A DNA stretch of 63,209 nt from Lujinxingiaceae bacterium (GTDB lineage: Bacteria > Myxococcota_A > Bradymonadia > Bradymonadales > Bradymonadaceae), in assembly GCA_013697635.1 (NCBI GenBank), contig JACCWM010000009.1, positions 1 to 63,209 on the forward strand. Direction: 5' to 3'. A model generated the notes under the pieces. The model was given only the letters and a program-made list of their open reading frames with translations. It did not search any database and was not told the DNA's origin. Of the stretch, positions 43,520 to 53,113 are shown piece after piece; within the stretch, counting starts at the first letter, position 1; each line of letters begins with the position of its first letter. The position numbers were made by a program, and so were the translations under genes.

Positions 43520-43522
43520 CTC

Positions 43523-43552
43523 TTGACCCATTGTGGGCCAAGTCACTATAAG
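43523..43552 (+). promoter_or_regulatory. Sigma-70-type promoter of the beta-oxidation operon
   Basis: TTGACC (43523-43528) and TATAAG (43547-43552) with an 18-base spacer, 61 bases upstream of the fadN-like start. Confidence 0.6.
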
Positions 43553-43613
43553 TTCTGCTCAGAAGACACGTAGAGTCGCATAATCCAAAACTTCAATGAG
43601 ACAAGGGAGTTTC

Positions 43614-45992
43614 ATGGCCACCAAAAGCATTCGAAGAGCAGCAGTTATCGGTTCAGGCGTCATGGGCAGCGGCATTGCCGCCCATCTGGCGAACGCGGGC
43701 ATCCCGGTTTATCTGCTCGACATCGTGCCCTTTAATCCGGGTCCAAACGACGACGTCAACGATCCGAGCTTTCGCAACCGGATCGCCACGGCGAACAAGG
43801 AGGCGCTCAAGAAGACCAACCCTTCGCCGGTGTACTCGTTGCGCGATTTGGATTTGATCACGGTGGGCAATACGAGCGATCACCTGGAGTGGTTGGCCGA
43901 GGTCGATTGGATCGTGGAGGTCGTGCCCGAGAACATGAAGATCAAGCGCGACACTTTTGAGAAGGTCGAGAAGCACGCCAACCCCAACGCGATCATCTCG
44001 TCGAACACCTCCGGGCTGTCGATCGAGGGCATGCTCGAGGGTCGCAGCGAGGGCTTTCGCCAGCGCTTTTTGGTGACGCACTTTTTCAATCCGGTGCGCT
44101 ACATGAAGCTGCTCGAGATCGTCGAGGGCAAGGAGACCGATCCGAGCGTGACCGAGACGATCGTGCGCTTTGGCAGCCAGACGCTGGGTAAGGGCATCGT
44201 GTTCGGCAAGGACACGACCAACTTCATCGCCAACCGTATCGGCGTGCACGGCATGATGACGATCATGCACCTGATGGACAAATACGAGATGACCTCCGAG
44301 GGTGTTGACGCCGTCTTCGGCCGCCCGATGGGCCGTCCGGGCTCGGCGGTGTTTCGCACCGCCGATCTGGTCGGCCTCGACACCTTCGTGCACGTGGCCA
44401 AGAACTGCTACGACACGCTCACCGAGGACGAGGAGCGCGAGATCTTCAACGTGCCGGGCTTCATGAGCCAGCTCGTCGAGAAGGGCTGGACCGGTCAAAA
44501 GGCCGGCCAGGGCTTCTATAAGAAGACGCGCGAGGGCATCGAGACGCTCGATCTCAACACGCTCGAGTACCGCCCGCAGGTCAAACCGGAGTTTGCCAGC
44601 CTCTCCAAGGCCAAGGGCGCCCCGGGCGATCGGATCAAGAAGGTGGTCGTCGACGGCGACGATCAAGCCGCAAAGTTTGCCCGCGAGGTCACGCTTCGCT
44701 CGCTTGCGTACACGGCGCGCCGTCTGAGCGAGATCGCCGACGACGTGCTCAACATCGATCGCGGGCTTCGCTGGGGATTTAACTGGGATCTTGGACCGTT
44801 TGAAACCTGGGATGCGCTGGGTGTCAAGTGGGCCTACGATGCCATGAAAGAGGCCGACATCAGCGTGCCGGACTGGGTGACGACGATGGTCGAGTCCGGC
44901 GTGGAGAGCTTTTACAAGTGGGAGGGTGCCACCCAGTACTACTACGATCCGCGGGTCAAGAGCTATCAGGCGATCGTGAAGAGCGCGCGCGAGCTCAACG
45001 TCGATTTCCTCCAGAAGTCGAACAAGAAGGTGCTCTCCAACTCCAGTGCCACGCTTCACGACATGGGCGACGGCATCGCGCTGCTCGAGTTTCATACGAA
45101 GATGAACTCGATCGACCCGGACCTGATCGAGATGATGCATAAGTCGGTCGACGAGATCGAAGCGAATTGGGACGGCCTGGTGATCGGCAACGATGCCGAC
45201 AACTTCTCGGCCGGCGCGAACCTGCTGCTGGTGCTGATGAACGCGCAGGCCGGCCAGTGGTCGGACATCGAGAGCATGGTCAAGAGTTTTCAAGATGCCA
45301 ACCAGCGCATGCGCTACTGCTGGAAGCCGGTCGTGGCCGCACCCGCAGGCCTGACCCTTGGCGGCGGCGCGGAGGTGACGTTGGGCGCCAATGCCGTGCA
45401 GGCCGCCGGCGAGCTCTACATGGGCCTGGTCGAGGTCGGCGTGGGTCTGATTCCAGGCGGCGGCGGCAATTTGCAGCTGCTTCGCAACGTGCTCGGCCCC
45501 TATGCCGGTGACAAGGAGTTCGACGCGTTTCCCTTCCTCAAGAAAGTGTTCTTGGCGATCGGCATGGGCCAGGTCGCAAAGAGCGCCGAGGAGGCGCGAG
45601 AGTTTGGCTTTTTGTCGCAGACCGACCGGATCACGATCAACCGCGATCACCTGCTCTACGAGGCCAAGCAGGCCGCGCTCGGCCTTGCCAAGAGCGGCTT
45701 TCGACCACCGCGTGCGGCGAAGTTTCGTCTGCCCGGCCCGGACGGCGTGGCCACGATCGATATGTTGCTCTACAGCATGGAGGCCAACGGCCAGATTTCG
45801 GCCCACGACCGCCTGATCGGCAAGACGCTGGCCAACGTGTTGTGCGGCGGCCAGACGACGAGCAGCGCACTCGTCGACGAGCAGCACCTGCTCGATCTGG
45901 AGCGCGAGGCGTTCATGTCGCTCTGTGGTGAGCCCAAGAGCCAGGCGCGTATGCAGCACATGCTGATGAACAACAAGCCGCTTCGTAACTAA
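43614..45992 (+). CDS. fadN: 3-hydroxyacyl-CoA dehydrogenase / enoyl-CoA hydratase (FadN-like)
   Basis: A 792-aa multifunctional beta-oxidation enzyme. N-terminal 3-hydroxyacyl-CoA dehydrogenase NAD domain: AAVIGSGVMGSGIAAHLANA (residues about 9-28), then THFFNPVRYMKLLEIVEG with the catalytic His, and IANRIGVHGM. The C-terminal crotonase part begins about residue 480 (DMGDGIALLEFHTKMNSIDP), with oxyanion residues in DADNFSAGANLLLVL and AGLTLGGGAEVTLGANA, and catalytic acidic residues in GLVEVGVGLIPGGGG. Order dehydrogenase-then-hydratase is that of Bacillus FadN, the reverse of E. coli FadB. AGGGAG precedes 43614. The thiolase follows after 65 bases. Confidence 0.92.
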   Translation: MATKSIRRAAVIGSGVMGSGIAAHLANAGIPVYLLDIVPFNPGPNDDVNDPSFRNRIATANKEALKKTNPSPVYSLRDLDLITVGNTSDHLEWLAEVDWIVEVVPENMKIKRDTFEKVEKHANPNAIISSNTSGLSIEGMLEGRSEGFRQRFLVTHFFNPVRYMKLLEIVEGKETDPSVTETIVRFGSQTLGKGIVFGKDTTNFIANRIGVHGMMTIMHLMDKYEMTSEGVDAVFGRPMGRPGSAVFRTADLVGLDTFVHVAKNCYDTLTEDEEREIFNVPGFMSQLVEKGWTGQKAGQGFYKKTREGIETLDLNTLEYRPQVKPEFASLSKAKGAPGDRIKKVVVDGDDQAAKFAREVTLRSLAYTARRLSEIADDVLNIDRGLRWGFNWDLGPFETWDALGVKWAYDAMKEADISVPDWVTTMVESGVESFYKWEGATQYYYDPRVKSYQAIVKSARELNVDFLQKSNKKVLSNSSATLHDMGDGIALLEFHTKMNSIDPDLIEMMHKSVDEIEANWDGLVIGNDADNFSAGANLLLVLMNAQAGQWSDIESMVKSFQDANQRMRYCWKPVVAAPAGLTLGGGAEVTLGANAVQAAGELYMGLVEVGVGLIPGGGGNLQLLRNVLGPYAGDKEFDAFPFLKKVFLAIGMGQVAKSAEEAREFGFLSQTDRITINRDHLLYEAKQAALGLAKSGFRPPRAAKFRLPGPDGVATIDMLLYSMEANGQISAHDRLIGKTLANVLCGGQTTSSALVDEQHLLDLEREAFMSLCGEPKSQARMQHMLMNNKPLRN

Positions 45993-46057
45993 AAAGAGAC
46001 AGCCAACCTGCGGCGCGGCCCGAGATGTTCGGCTGCGCCTTTGCGGAGAATAGATCG

Positions 46058-47230
46058 ATGAGCAACCGAGAAGTAGTAATCGCATCCTATGCGCGCACGC
46101 CCTTTACCCGGGCCTACAAAGGTCAACTCAAGGATACGCGCCCCGACACCATGGCCGCGCTCGTGATTCGAGCCGCCCTCGAGCGCGTTCCGGGACTTGA
46201 TCCCAACGAGATCGACGACATCGCGCTGGGTTGCGCGATGCCCGAGGCCGAGCAGGGCATGAACGTGGCGCGCATCGCCGGACTGCTCGCGGGGCTTCCC
46301 GAGACGGTCTCCGGCTTGACCGTCAACCGTTTTTGTTCCTCGGGTGTGCAGACCATCTCGCAGATGTCCGAGCGGATCATGGTCGGCGCCATTGACGTCG
46401 CCATCGCGGGCGGCACCGAGTCGATGAGCATGATTCCGATGGGCGGCAACAAGGTCTCGGCCAATCCTCAGGCGATGGCCGAGATGCCCGAGATTTATTG
46501 CCCGATGGGCACCACGGCCGAGAACGTCGCCCGTGAGTTCTCCGTGGCCCGCGAGGATCAGGACGCCTTTGCGCTGTCCAGCCATCTGAAGGCCTCGGCG
46601 GCCTGGGAGCGTGGCTTCTTCAAGGGCGAGGTGATCGACGTGAATACGACCTGGGTCAACGACGTCGGTGTGCGCAAAGAGATCGTCGCCAACCGCGACG
46701 AGGGCCCGCGCCCGGACTCCTCGATCGAGGCGTTGGCGCGCCTTCGACCGGTCTTCAACCCAAAGGGCAGCATCACGGCGGGCAATGCCTCGCCGCTGAC
46801 CGACGGCGCCGCCGCGGTTGTGCTCTTGTCGGCCGACAAGGCCAAGGAGCTCGGCGTTCAGCCCATGGGCTACTACCGCGCCTTTCAGGTCGCCGGCGTT
46901 CGCCCCGATATCATGGGTATTGGCCCGGTGCCGGCGATCCGCAAGCTGCTCGCCAAGACCGGTCTCACGATCGCCGACATCGATCTCTTTGAGATCAATG
47001 AGGCCTTTGCCAGCCAGTCCTTGTACTGCGCCCGCGAGCTCGGCATCGACCCGGCCAAGCTCAACGTCAACGGTGGCGCAATCGCGCTGGGCCATCCGCT
47101 GGGCGTCAGTGGCACGCGCATGGCTGGCACACTGCTTCGCCAGCTCAAGGAGAGCGGCGGCCGTTACGGCATCGTGAGCATGTGCATTGGCGGCGGTATG
47201 GGCGCGGCGGCCTTGTTCGAGCGCGCTTGA
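46058..47230 (+). CDS. fadA: Acetyl-CoA acyltransferase (3-ketoacyl-CoA thiolase)
   Basis: A 390-aa thiolase that cleaves 3-ketoacyl-CoA to acetyl-CoA and a shortened acyl-CoA. The nucleophilic Cys93 is in VNRFCSSGVQTI, His in GGAIALGHPLGVSGTRM (about residue 350), and the second Cys in SMCIGGGMGAA (about residue 379). The start at 46058 has GGAG upstream; the 11 codons in front of it are unlike the family. Second gene of the beta-oxidation operon; a terminator follows 24 bases later. Confidence 0.95.
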   Translation: MSNREVVIASYARTPFTRAYKGQLKDTRPDTMAALVIRAALERVPGLDPNEIDDIALGCAMPEAEQGMNVARIAGLLAGLPETVSGLTVNRFCSSGVQTISQMSERIMVGAIDVAIAGGTESMSMIPMGGNKVSANPQAMAEMPEIYCPMGTTAENVAREFSVAREDQDAFALSSHLKASAAWERGFFKGEVIDVNTTWVNDVGVRKEIVANRDEGPRPDSSIEALARLRPVFNPKGSITAGNASPLTDGAAAVVLLSADKAKELGVQPMGYYRAFQVAGVRPDIMGIGPVPAIRKLLAKTGLTIADIDLFEINEAFASQSLYCARELGIDPAKLNVNGGAIALGHPLGVSGTRMAGTLLRQLKESGGRYGIVSMCIGGGMGAAALFERA

Positions 47231-47254
47231 TCCAACGGATCACGGATTGAATAG

Positions 47255-47292
47255 AAACGGCGGCGAAGAGCGATCTTCGTCGCCGTTTTTTT
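47255..47292 (+). terminator. Rho-independent terminator of the beta-oxidation operon
   Basis: AAACGGCGGCGAAGA pairs with TCTTCGTCGCCGTTT around a GCGA loop (one G-U pair), ending in a T7 tract. Confidence 0.92.
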
Positions 47293-47313
47293 GTGCCCGC
47301 CGCCGCTTAGTTC

Positions 47314-47913
47314 CTACTCCTGTTTGAGTAGTTCTAAACGCAGCTCACATATTTCCCCATGCTCCATTTCATCGGCGTCGTGGGCAACAATCACAGCACG
47401 AATAGCCGTACTGCACGCGTCAGAAACCTTTGTTACGCCGAGCGGATCGAAACACAGTGTTTTGATCTGAGTGCGCAAACTAACGCACTGTGCGGGAATG
47501 GACGCGCGCTTGTTGGTCGGCACAGTGGCCTTGGCATAATCTTTTCGAAGCATGTCGTGATAGGACCTGCAGGCACCTTCCGCGACGTCTTTGTTGACGT
47601 TGTTGTCTTTGAGGTCAAAGACGTTGCCCTCTGCTTGGTCCATCGCGGTATGGATACCCATGATCGGTGTCTGGCAGCCGATATTGCGACCGGTTTTCAT
47701 GGCCTCGGTGCAGTAGGTCTGGGTGGCTTCTATAAACTCCTTGCAGCCGCCTTCGCTTTTGTTGGTGGTGCTTTTGCTGCTTTTGCCGGTGCTGGTGCTG
47801 CTGGTGCTGCTGGTGTTGCTGGTGTTGTCTTTGTCGCAAGCAGCGAGCAGGCCCAACACCATGAAAGCGGTTAGGACGATGAAGCGGCGAAATCTGAGTG
47901 GTCGTGTGTTCAT
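47314..47913 (-). CDS. Eight-cysteine lipoprotein, third of a tandem family
   Basis: A 199-aa predicted lipoprotein (lipobox LLAAC at about residues 22-26), function unknown. A Ser/Thr-rich linker (SNTSSTSSTSTGKSSKS) follows. The core has eight cysteines in a spacing shared with the next two genes: GCKEF, YCTEA, GCQTP, ACRSY, QCVSL, LCFDP, ACSTA and ICELR, with shared segments GIHTAMDQAEGNVFDL and FDPLGVTKV. GAGG precedes the start. With 19 bases to the next paralogue it is probably the downstream gene of a pair. Its similarity to DUF-type exported proteins is not certain. Confidence 0.78.
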   Translation of the reverse strand: MNTRPLRFRRFIVLTAFMVLGLLAACDKDNTSNTSSTSSTSTGKSSKSTTNKSEGGCKEFIEATQTYCTEAMKTGRNIGCQTPIMGIHTAMDQAEGNVFDLKDNNVNKDVAEGACRSYHDMLRKDYAKATVPTNKRASIPAQCVSLRTQIKTLCFDPLGVTKVSDACSTAIRAVIVAHDADEMEHGEICELRLELLKQE

Positions 47914-47932
47914 AAATTGAACCTCGCAAGCG

Positions 47933-48487
47933 TTATTGTTCGATCTGGTTCATGTACGAGTCGCAACTGGAGTCGCTGTTTTCCCGGTCAGCGTCGCGAC
48001 TCTTGGCGACCGTGGAGATCCAAATGTGGCAAAATGAGTCGACCTTCTCGACGCCCAACGGCTCGATACAGTTCGCCATGACGTGAGCCTGCAGCTCAAC
48101 GCAGCGGGGCATGATCTGGGCACGAACGTTGGCCGGCGCCTTGGCCGCGGTGTAGCGTTGGCGAAGTTTGTCGAGGTAGAGCGCGCAAAAGTCGTTTGCC
48201 CCTTTTGCGTTGGTGGCGTCGTCGACCTCATAAATATTGTCGTTGAGCTGAACCCGGGCCGTTTCAATGCCAACGATGGCCTCCTGGCAGCTCAAGTCGA
48301 GGCCACCCTCCATGGCCTCAGTGCAATAGGCTTTGGTGGTATCGCCATACTCTTTGCAGCCTTCTTCGCCTGTTGCTTGCTCGTCGGGATTGCGGCTCTC
48401 GTCGTCTCCACAGGCAGCGAGCAGGGCCAACGCCATCAGCGAGACGGCGATCATTTGTCCAATTCCAAGGCAGTGTGTTTTCTTCAA
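47933..48487 (-). CDS. Eight-cysteine lipoprotein, second of the tandem family
   Basis: A 184-aa predicted lipoprotein. The best start is TTG at 48487, because GAGGAGG lies six bases before it and the signal peptide begins there (MKKTHCLGIGQMIAVSLMA); a longer frame upstream has no signal-like start. Lipobox LLAAC. The core carries the same eight-Cys pattern as its neighbours (GCKEY, YCTEA, SCQEA, FCALY, RCVEL, NCIEP, FCHIW, SCDSY) and the segment NVRAQIMPRCVEL. Function unknown. It is separated from the first paralogue by 195 bases containing a strong hairpin. Confidence 0.76.
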   Translation of the reverse strand: MKKTHCLGIGQMIAVSLMALALLAACGDDESRNPDEQATGEEGCKEYGDTTKAYCTEAMEGGLDLSCQEAIVGIETARVQLNDNIYEVDDATNAKGANDFCALYLDKLRQRYTAAKAPANVRAQIMPRCVELQAHVMANCIEPLGVEKVDSFCHIWISTVAKSRDADRENSDSSCDSYMNQIEQ

Positions 48488-48620
48488 GGCAGCCTCCTCG
48501 TTGGGGTTCTCAGCGATGAGCCCCTTTGGTTTTAAACGGCGTGCATAGACTAGGTGACTAACGCCCACGTTGCCAATCTTTTATCCAATCCGGACGGGGC
48601 CAGGCGTCATACAAGAATGA

Positions 48621-48650
48621 ACGGCGGCGCAGAGAGATCTGCGCCGCCGT
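48621..48650. terminator. Hairpin between the first and second eight-Cys lipoprotein genes
   Basis: A perfect 13-base stem (ACGGCGGCGCAGA with its complement) and a GAGA loop, 33 bases past the stop of the 48683-49276 gene. There is no long T tract on either strand. Its stem resembles the terminator at 47255. Confidence 0.6.
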
Positions 48651-48682
48651 TTGTGTTTGGAGTTCGCTGCCGGTTCGTCTTT

Positions 48683-49276
48683 TTACATTTCTTTGGCGAG
48701 CAGGTTTTGCTGGTCGGCGCAGATTACGCCGCGATTCTCCTCGTCCGCGTCGTGACCGCTGGCGACAGAGCCTATGAAGAGGTGGCAAAACTCGGGAACC
48801 TTCTTGGTGCCGAGCGGATCGAGGCAGCCCTTGATGACGAGCGCTTGCAAACTGACGCACTCGGCGGGAGGTTGGGCGCGTACATTGGTCGGCGGGGTGG
48901 CCTCAGCGTGCTTCTCGCGGAACATGCCCAGGTAGGTATTGCAGGCGCTCTCGGATATGGCATGTTTTGTGTCGTTGTCGCCGACTTGAAAGAGGTTGCC
49001 GTCTCGCTGGTCCATCGCCGTATGAATGCCGGTGATAGGCTGCAGGCAGCTCAGGTTGAGGCCGCGGTTCATGGCCTCGGTGCAATAGGTCTTGGTGGTC
49101 TGAACAAGCTCTTTGCAGCCTTCCTTCGTCGATTCCGCGGATTGCGCGGATTGCGCGGCAGAAGCCTTGTCGCTGGATGCATCGTCTTTGTCTTTGTCTT
49201 TGCAGGCGGCGAGCAAGCTGCAGGCCAGTACGACGGTCAGAGTGATGCGACCGACTCTTGCGAAAGCTGAGTACAT
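48683..49276 (-). CDS. Eight-cysteine lipoprotein, first of the tandem family
   Basis: A 197-aa predicted lipoprotein, lipobox LLAAC. After a charged linker (KDKDKDDASSDKASAAQSAQ) the eight-Cys core follows: GCKEL, YCTEA, SCLQP, ACNTY, ECVSL, GCLDP, FCHLF and ICADQ, with GIHTAMDQRDGNLFQVGDND and TKHAISESA. It is closest to the 47314 paralogue in the GIHTAMDQ-xx-GN segment. ATG 49276 has an AAGG upstream; 31 extra upstream codons are not signal-like. Function unknown; the shared Cys pattern predicts four disulfides. Confidence 0.76.
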   Translation of the reverse strand: MYSAFARVGRITLTVVLACSLLAACKDKDKDDASSDKASAAQSAQSAESTKEGCKELVQTTKTYCTEAMNRGLNLSCLQPITGIHTAMDQRDGNLFQVGDNDTKHAISESACNTYLGMFREKHAEATPPTNVRAQPPAECVSLQALVIKGCLDPLGTKKVPEFCHLFIGSVASGHDADEENRGVICADQQNLLAKEM

Positions 49277-49398
49277 GTTGGGTGACCTTGTTGTCTGGGG
49301 CAGACTGACACCCCTTTTTTTAGATGAAAACGTTTTTAGATGACAACGTCTAGGGTAGGGCGGCTGCACATTAGTTTAGTTGCACGATAATTTCAAAT

Positions 49399-52300
49399 TT
49401 ATTGCGTTTGGTTGGCGAGGCCAGTGAGGCGTGCGGCCTGCTCGGGGTCGAGGGGCTGCCATTGAATGGCCGCAAGTCCAAAAGCGTCGGCGGCGCGCTG
49501 CGCCTTGCCGGCGGCGTCGGCAAGTTCGGCAGCATGGGTGACCGCCCAGGCGATGTCCTTGTCGGCGATGCGAACCGTTTGCAGGTGGGGAATTGCGCGG
49601 CTGAAGTAGTCGTCCCATGCATCCCAGTCTTGGGCCATGGCCGCGCAACAAAGCAGTTGGGCATAGGCATAGCCCAAGAGGATGTTCAGCCCGACGAATT
49701 GCATGCCCTGCACGGCAGTCAGACACAGGTTTTGAGCGTCTGTGTGGCGGCCCTGGCCAAGCAGGGTGAAGGCCAAATTGAGGGCGACCACGTACTGTTT
49801 GGAGGCGCCGATGTCGCGAAAGTACTCGTAGCAGGCGCGCAAGTGTTCTTCGGCCAGAGCAATTTCGCCGCGCAAGCGAGCGACGGCGGCCATGTCGTGG
49901 CGAATTGCCATGGCGGTGTCCTCGCCCTGGCCTTGGGCGCAGTGCAGCGCTTCTTCAAGAATTTTTTGGGCCTCGTCGAGCTCACCAAGGTTCAAGCGCA
50001 CGCGGGCCAGGCCGCGAAGGCAAAGCGGTACAAAGCGGCCATCTCTGTGATCGGGATAGCCGTGCAAGACGAGCGCTTGCTCGTAGGCTTGGAGCGCGCC
50101 CGTGTAGTCCGCGGTGTTGACCCTGACACTGCCCAGGCGTTGAATACAGCGCGCCATGCCGGTCTTGTCAGCGAGTCCTTCGTAGAAGCGGCGGGCGCGC
50201 TCGAGATCGATCAGGGCGCGCTCGTTCTCTCCACGGTTGAGCGCGATGTTGGCGCGGGTCAGTGCCGCTTCGCCAAGCTCCCAGGCGTGGAGGGTGGGAT
50301 CGGCGTGGGTGTCGATCAACTCGATGAAGCGCAGCGCGGCGTGGCTGTCTTCGAGCATGTGAACGAGCGCCATCGCCGTCCAAAGTGGCACCCAGCGCGG
50401 GTCGTCGTGGGAGGTGTTGAGTTGTTGCAACGCACGCTCGGCCATGGTCGCCAGGCGCAGCGCGACGGCATTCTCGAAATCACGAAGGTGTGTGTGGGCG
50501 GCTTCGGTCAAGGGAGCGATGGCCTGCTCGGCCATGCCGGCGCCAATCAGGTGACGGCAGCGCCGCTCGACGATGCTGCGATCGCCTTTGGCATAGAAGC
50601 GATCGAGCAGCGCCAGGTGCACGCGGTGATGTGAGGCGAGGCGCCCGGCGTCGCCGGCCATACGCTCGACACTCTCGCGAAGCATCTCGTGGATGAAGGT
50701 GCCCTGCCTGGAATCACCCTTGATCAGGTGCGCGTCGGCGAAGACTTCGAGCAAATCGGCAGGAACGTTGAGCCCGGCGATTGCACAGGCCAGCTCCCAC
50801 TGGCTTTTGTCGATGACGCGGCCGGCACAGGCTGCAAGCTCGATGGCCACGCGGATATCTTCACGCTCCTCGCCGTAGCGCGCGAGCAGCCGATCGATGC
50901 GCTCAACCCAGACGTGGTGGACCGAGTCAGGCAGCTGCGTGGTGCTGCCAGGTCGCGTGCGAAAGCCGTGGGCATAGGGTACGAGCAGTCCGCGCTCGAC
51001 CCAGTCGCTGAGCAATTCGCGCGCAAAGAGGGGGTTTCCGCCCGTGCGCATGGCGAGGTCGTTGACGACGTCGTCTTGGAGCGGGAGCAGCTGGGAGATC
51101 AAGCGGCGATGCTCGACGATGTTCAGCGGTCTGACCGTTCTTCGCACGACCTCGGAGCGCTCGTAGAGGGCCAAGAGACGGCGTTGTTCGGCCGGGCGCT
51201 CAGCCAGGCCCTCATCGGGAACGGTCAACAAACACAAGATCGGGGCGTTGACCAGTTGGCGCTCGAGCAGCACCTCGACGAGTTCGAGCGAATCGCCACC
51301 CCACTGGACGTTGTCCAAACAGAGCACCACGGGGCGCTCTCGGGCAAGAGAGGCCAGCAAGCTCACGAACGCCTGGCGTTGGCGCGCGCGCTCGGGTCGC
51401 TGGAGCGCCTCGGTGCCCTGGCCCAAGGTGGCCGAGATCAGTGCGCCCAGTGCCGTCGAATCCGGCAGGTCAACCTCACATCCGACAAAGTGAGTGCGCA
51501 AACACTCCTCGAGAAAGGGCACGAGCTCGGCGTCGCTCAAGCCTTCTGCGCGAAAAAAGCGCGTCAACAGTCGGCGCAAGCCCGCTTCTTCGCTGGTGTC
51601 GGACTGGCTGTGGCTGGTGCGAAGCACGATGGCCGCGCCGAGCTCGTCGGCGCGCCGGGCGATCCATTCGGCCAGCGCGCTCTTTCCACAGCCGGAGGGG
51701 CCGCTCAGGGCGATCACGCGCGCCTTGCCGTCGCTGCGACAGAGTGCGAGCGTCTGCCAGATGTGGTCGCGCTCTTCTTCGCGGCCCACGAAGCCCACTC
51801 GGCGCATCTTCAACATGTTCAGCCCCGTGCCCGAGAGAAGCGTGATGGCCTCCGAGGCGGCCTCGCCCCAGTGCATGGGCATCGGTGGCGCATCGGAGGC
51901 GATTGCACGCGCGCGCGGTTTGCCCTCGACGCTGAGGATTGGTGTCATTTCCTCGTCGACGATCGTTTGTTGGGTCAGGAGCGCCGTCAAGCTGCCACTG
52001 AAGAGCTGCTCGGTGGCATCATGGGAGGGGCTGGCCGGCGAAGCTTGTGCGGTTGTCTGTTCTGATGTTTGCCGTGGTGCTTGCCAGGCGGCGCCGAACA
52101 TCCACAGGGCATGGGCGGCATCGGCCGCGCGAACAAAGCGCTCGCGCGGCGCTTTGGCCAAGAGCTTGGCCACCCAGGCGTCGAGCTCGGGCGGCACGGG
52201 GAAGGTCGGCAAAAAGGGATCGGGCATCTCGGTGAGGTGGGCCATGGCCATGAACACGGCGTTGGTCCGGGTCATCGGCAAAATGCCCGTGGCAAGCTCG

Positions 52301-52956
52301 TAGACCATGCAGCCCAAGGCATAGAGATCGGTCCAGGGGCCGATCTGGCGCCAACGCCCGAGGATTTGTTCGGGTGCCATAAAGCCGGGCGTACCCGAGC
52401 CACTGATGCGATGCTCAGCGGTCTGGGAGAAGTGCCCGGCGGCCGCGAGCTGTACGAGCCCGAAGTCGGTCAGCTTGATCGTCGGTCGAGCCGCCGCTTC
52501 ATCGGTGATCAGCACATTTCCAGGCTTCAGGTCCCGGTGGAAGAGTTCGTGGGCGTGGGCGTGGGCCAGGGCGTCGAGCACTTGCAGCAAGATGTGCATC
52601 AGCGCCGGCCAATGCGTCGGGCGAGGCCGGTCGACCAGGCTGCCGCCCTCGGCAAGCTCCATGACCAGATAGGGGCTGCCCTCGGCGAGCGTGCCCTGGG
52701 AGACTCTGGCCGCAGCCGCTGTGATTTTGCCATGATCGTAGACGCGTACGATCCCGCGGTGATGAAGCGAGGCGACCGCGCGCACCTCGCTTGCGAAGAG
52801 CTGCTCGTGCTTGGTCGAGTTGGCCATCGACGCGCTCATCACCTTGACGGCGACCTCGACGTTTTGGTCGAGGTGGCGACCACGCCAGATCTCGCCCATA
52901 CCCCCCTGGCCGATGACGGAGACCAACTCGAAGGCGCCGATCGTAATCAAGGTCAA
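49399..52956 (-). CDS. Ser/Thr protein kinase with AAA ATPase and TPR regions
   Basis: A 1185-aa cytoplasmic Hanks-type kinase fused to a large ATPase-TPR regulator, an architecture like PknK-family and MalT/STAND proteins. Kinase domain, residues about 7-280: GQGGMGEIW glycine loop, Lys38 in VAVKVM, HRDLKPGN, DFGLVQL, and MAPEQ. A linker (to about 410) leads to a STAND-type ATPase: Walker A ALSGPSGCGKSALAEW (about residue 420) and Walker B-like RPVVLCLDNVQWGGDSLEL (about residue 545). The remaining about 550 residues are helical TPR-like repeats. No membrane segment. It likely signals through phosphorylation and ATP-dependent assembly; target unknown. The most complete of the first two paralogues. 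Confidence 0.88.
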   Translation of the reverse strand: MTLITIGAFELVSVIGQGGMGEIWRGRHLDQNVEVAVKVMSASMANSTKHEQLFASEVRAVASLHHRGIVRVYDHGKITAAAARVSQGTLAEGSPYLVMELAEGGSLVDRPRPTHWPALMHILLQVLDALAHAHAHELFHRDLKPGNVLITDEAAARPTIKLTDFGLVQLAAAGHFSQTAEHRISGSGTPGFMAPEQILGRWRQIGPWTDLYALGCMVYELATGILPMTRTNAVFMAMAHLTEMPDPFLPTFPVPPELDAWVAKLLAKAPRERFVRAADAAHALWMFGAAWQAPRQTSEQTTAQASPASPSHDATEQLFSGSLTALLTQQTIVDEEMTPILSVEGKPRARAIASDAPPMPMHWGEAASEAITLLSGTGLNMLKMRRVGFVGREEERDHIWQTLALCRSDGKARVIALSGPSGCGKSALAEWIARRADELGAAIVLRTSHSQSDTSEEAGLRRLLTRFFRAEGLSDAELVPFLEECLRTHFVGCEVDLPDSTALGALISATLGQGTEALQRPERARQRQAFVSLLASLARERPVVLCLDNVQWGGDSLELVEVLLERQLVNAPILCLLTVPDEGLAERPAEQRRLLALYERSEVVRRTVRPLNIVEHRRLISQLLPLQDDVVNDLAMRTGGNPLFARELLSDWVERGLLVPYAHGFRTRPGSTTQLPDSVHHVWVERIDRLLARYGEEREDIRVAIELAACAGRVIDKSQWELACAIAGLNVPADLLEVFADAHLIKGDSRQGTFIHEMLRESVERMAGDAGRLASHHRVHLALLDRFYAKGDRSIVERRCRHLIGAGMAEQAIAPLTEAAHTHLRDFENAVALRLATMAERALQQLNTSHDDPRWVPLWTAMALVHMLEDSHAALRFIELIDTHADPTLHAWELGEAALTRANIALNRGENERALIDLERARRFYEGLADKTGMARCIQRLGSVRVNTADYTGALQAYEQALVLHGYPDHRDGRFVPLCLRGLARVRLNLGELDEAQKILEEALHCAQGQGEDTAMAIRHDMAAVARLRGEIALAEEHLRACYEYFRDIGASKQYVVALNLAFTLLGQGRHTDAQNLCLTAVQGMQFVGLNILLGYAYAQLLCCAAMAQDWDAWDDYFSRAIPHLQTVRIADKDIAWAVTHAAELADAAGKAQRAADAFGLAAIQWQPLDPEQAARLTGLANQTQ

Positions 52957-53113
52957 ATGGTCATCCTATAAGGATTCATGAACCACCGTGGATCGCTGGG
53001 AAGTTGAATGCCTCGATGCTCCAAAAAACCACAAGCCAGAGGGCACCAGCGCTAACTGTATTTTACTCTGAGAGCGTCGACCAGCGTGGCCATCAACTCT
53101 GTCCTACCACGGC

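Noticed and set aside
43653-46085. Long open frame on the minus strand opposite the fadN-like gene
   Set aside because: The plus strand encodes a complete FadN-like enzyme; the minus frame is an antisense artefact of high GC.
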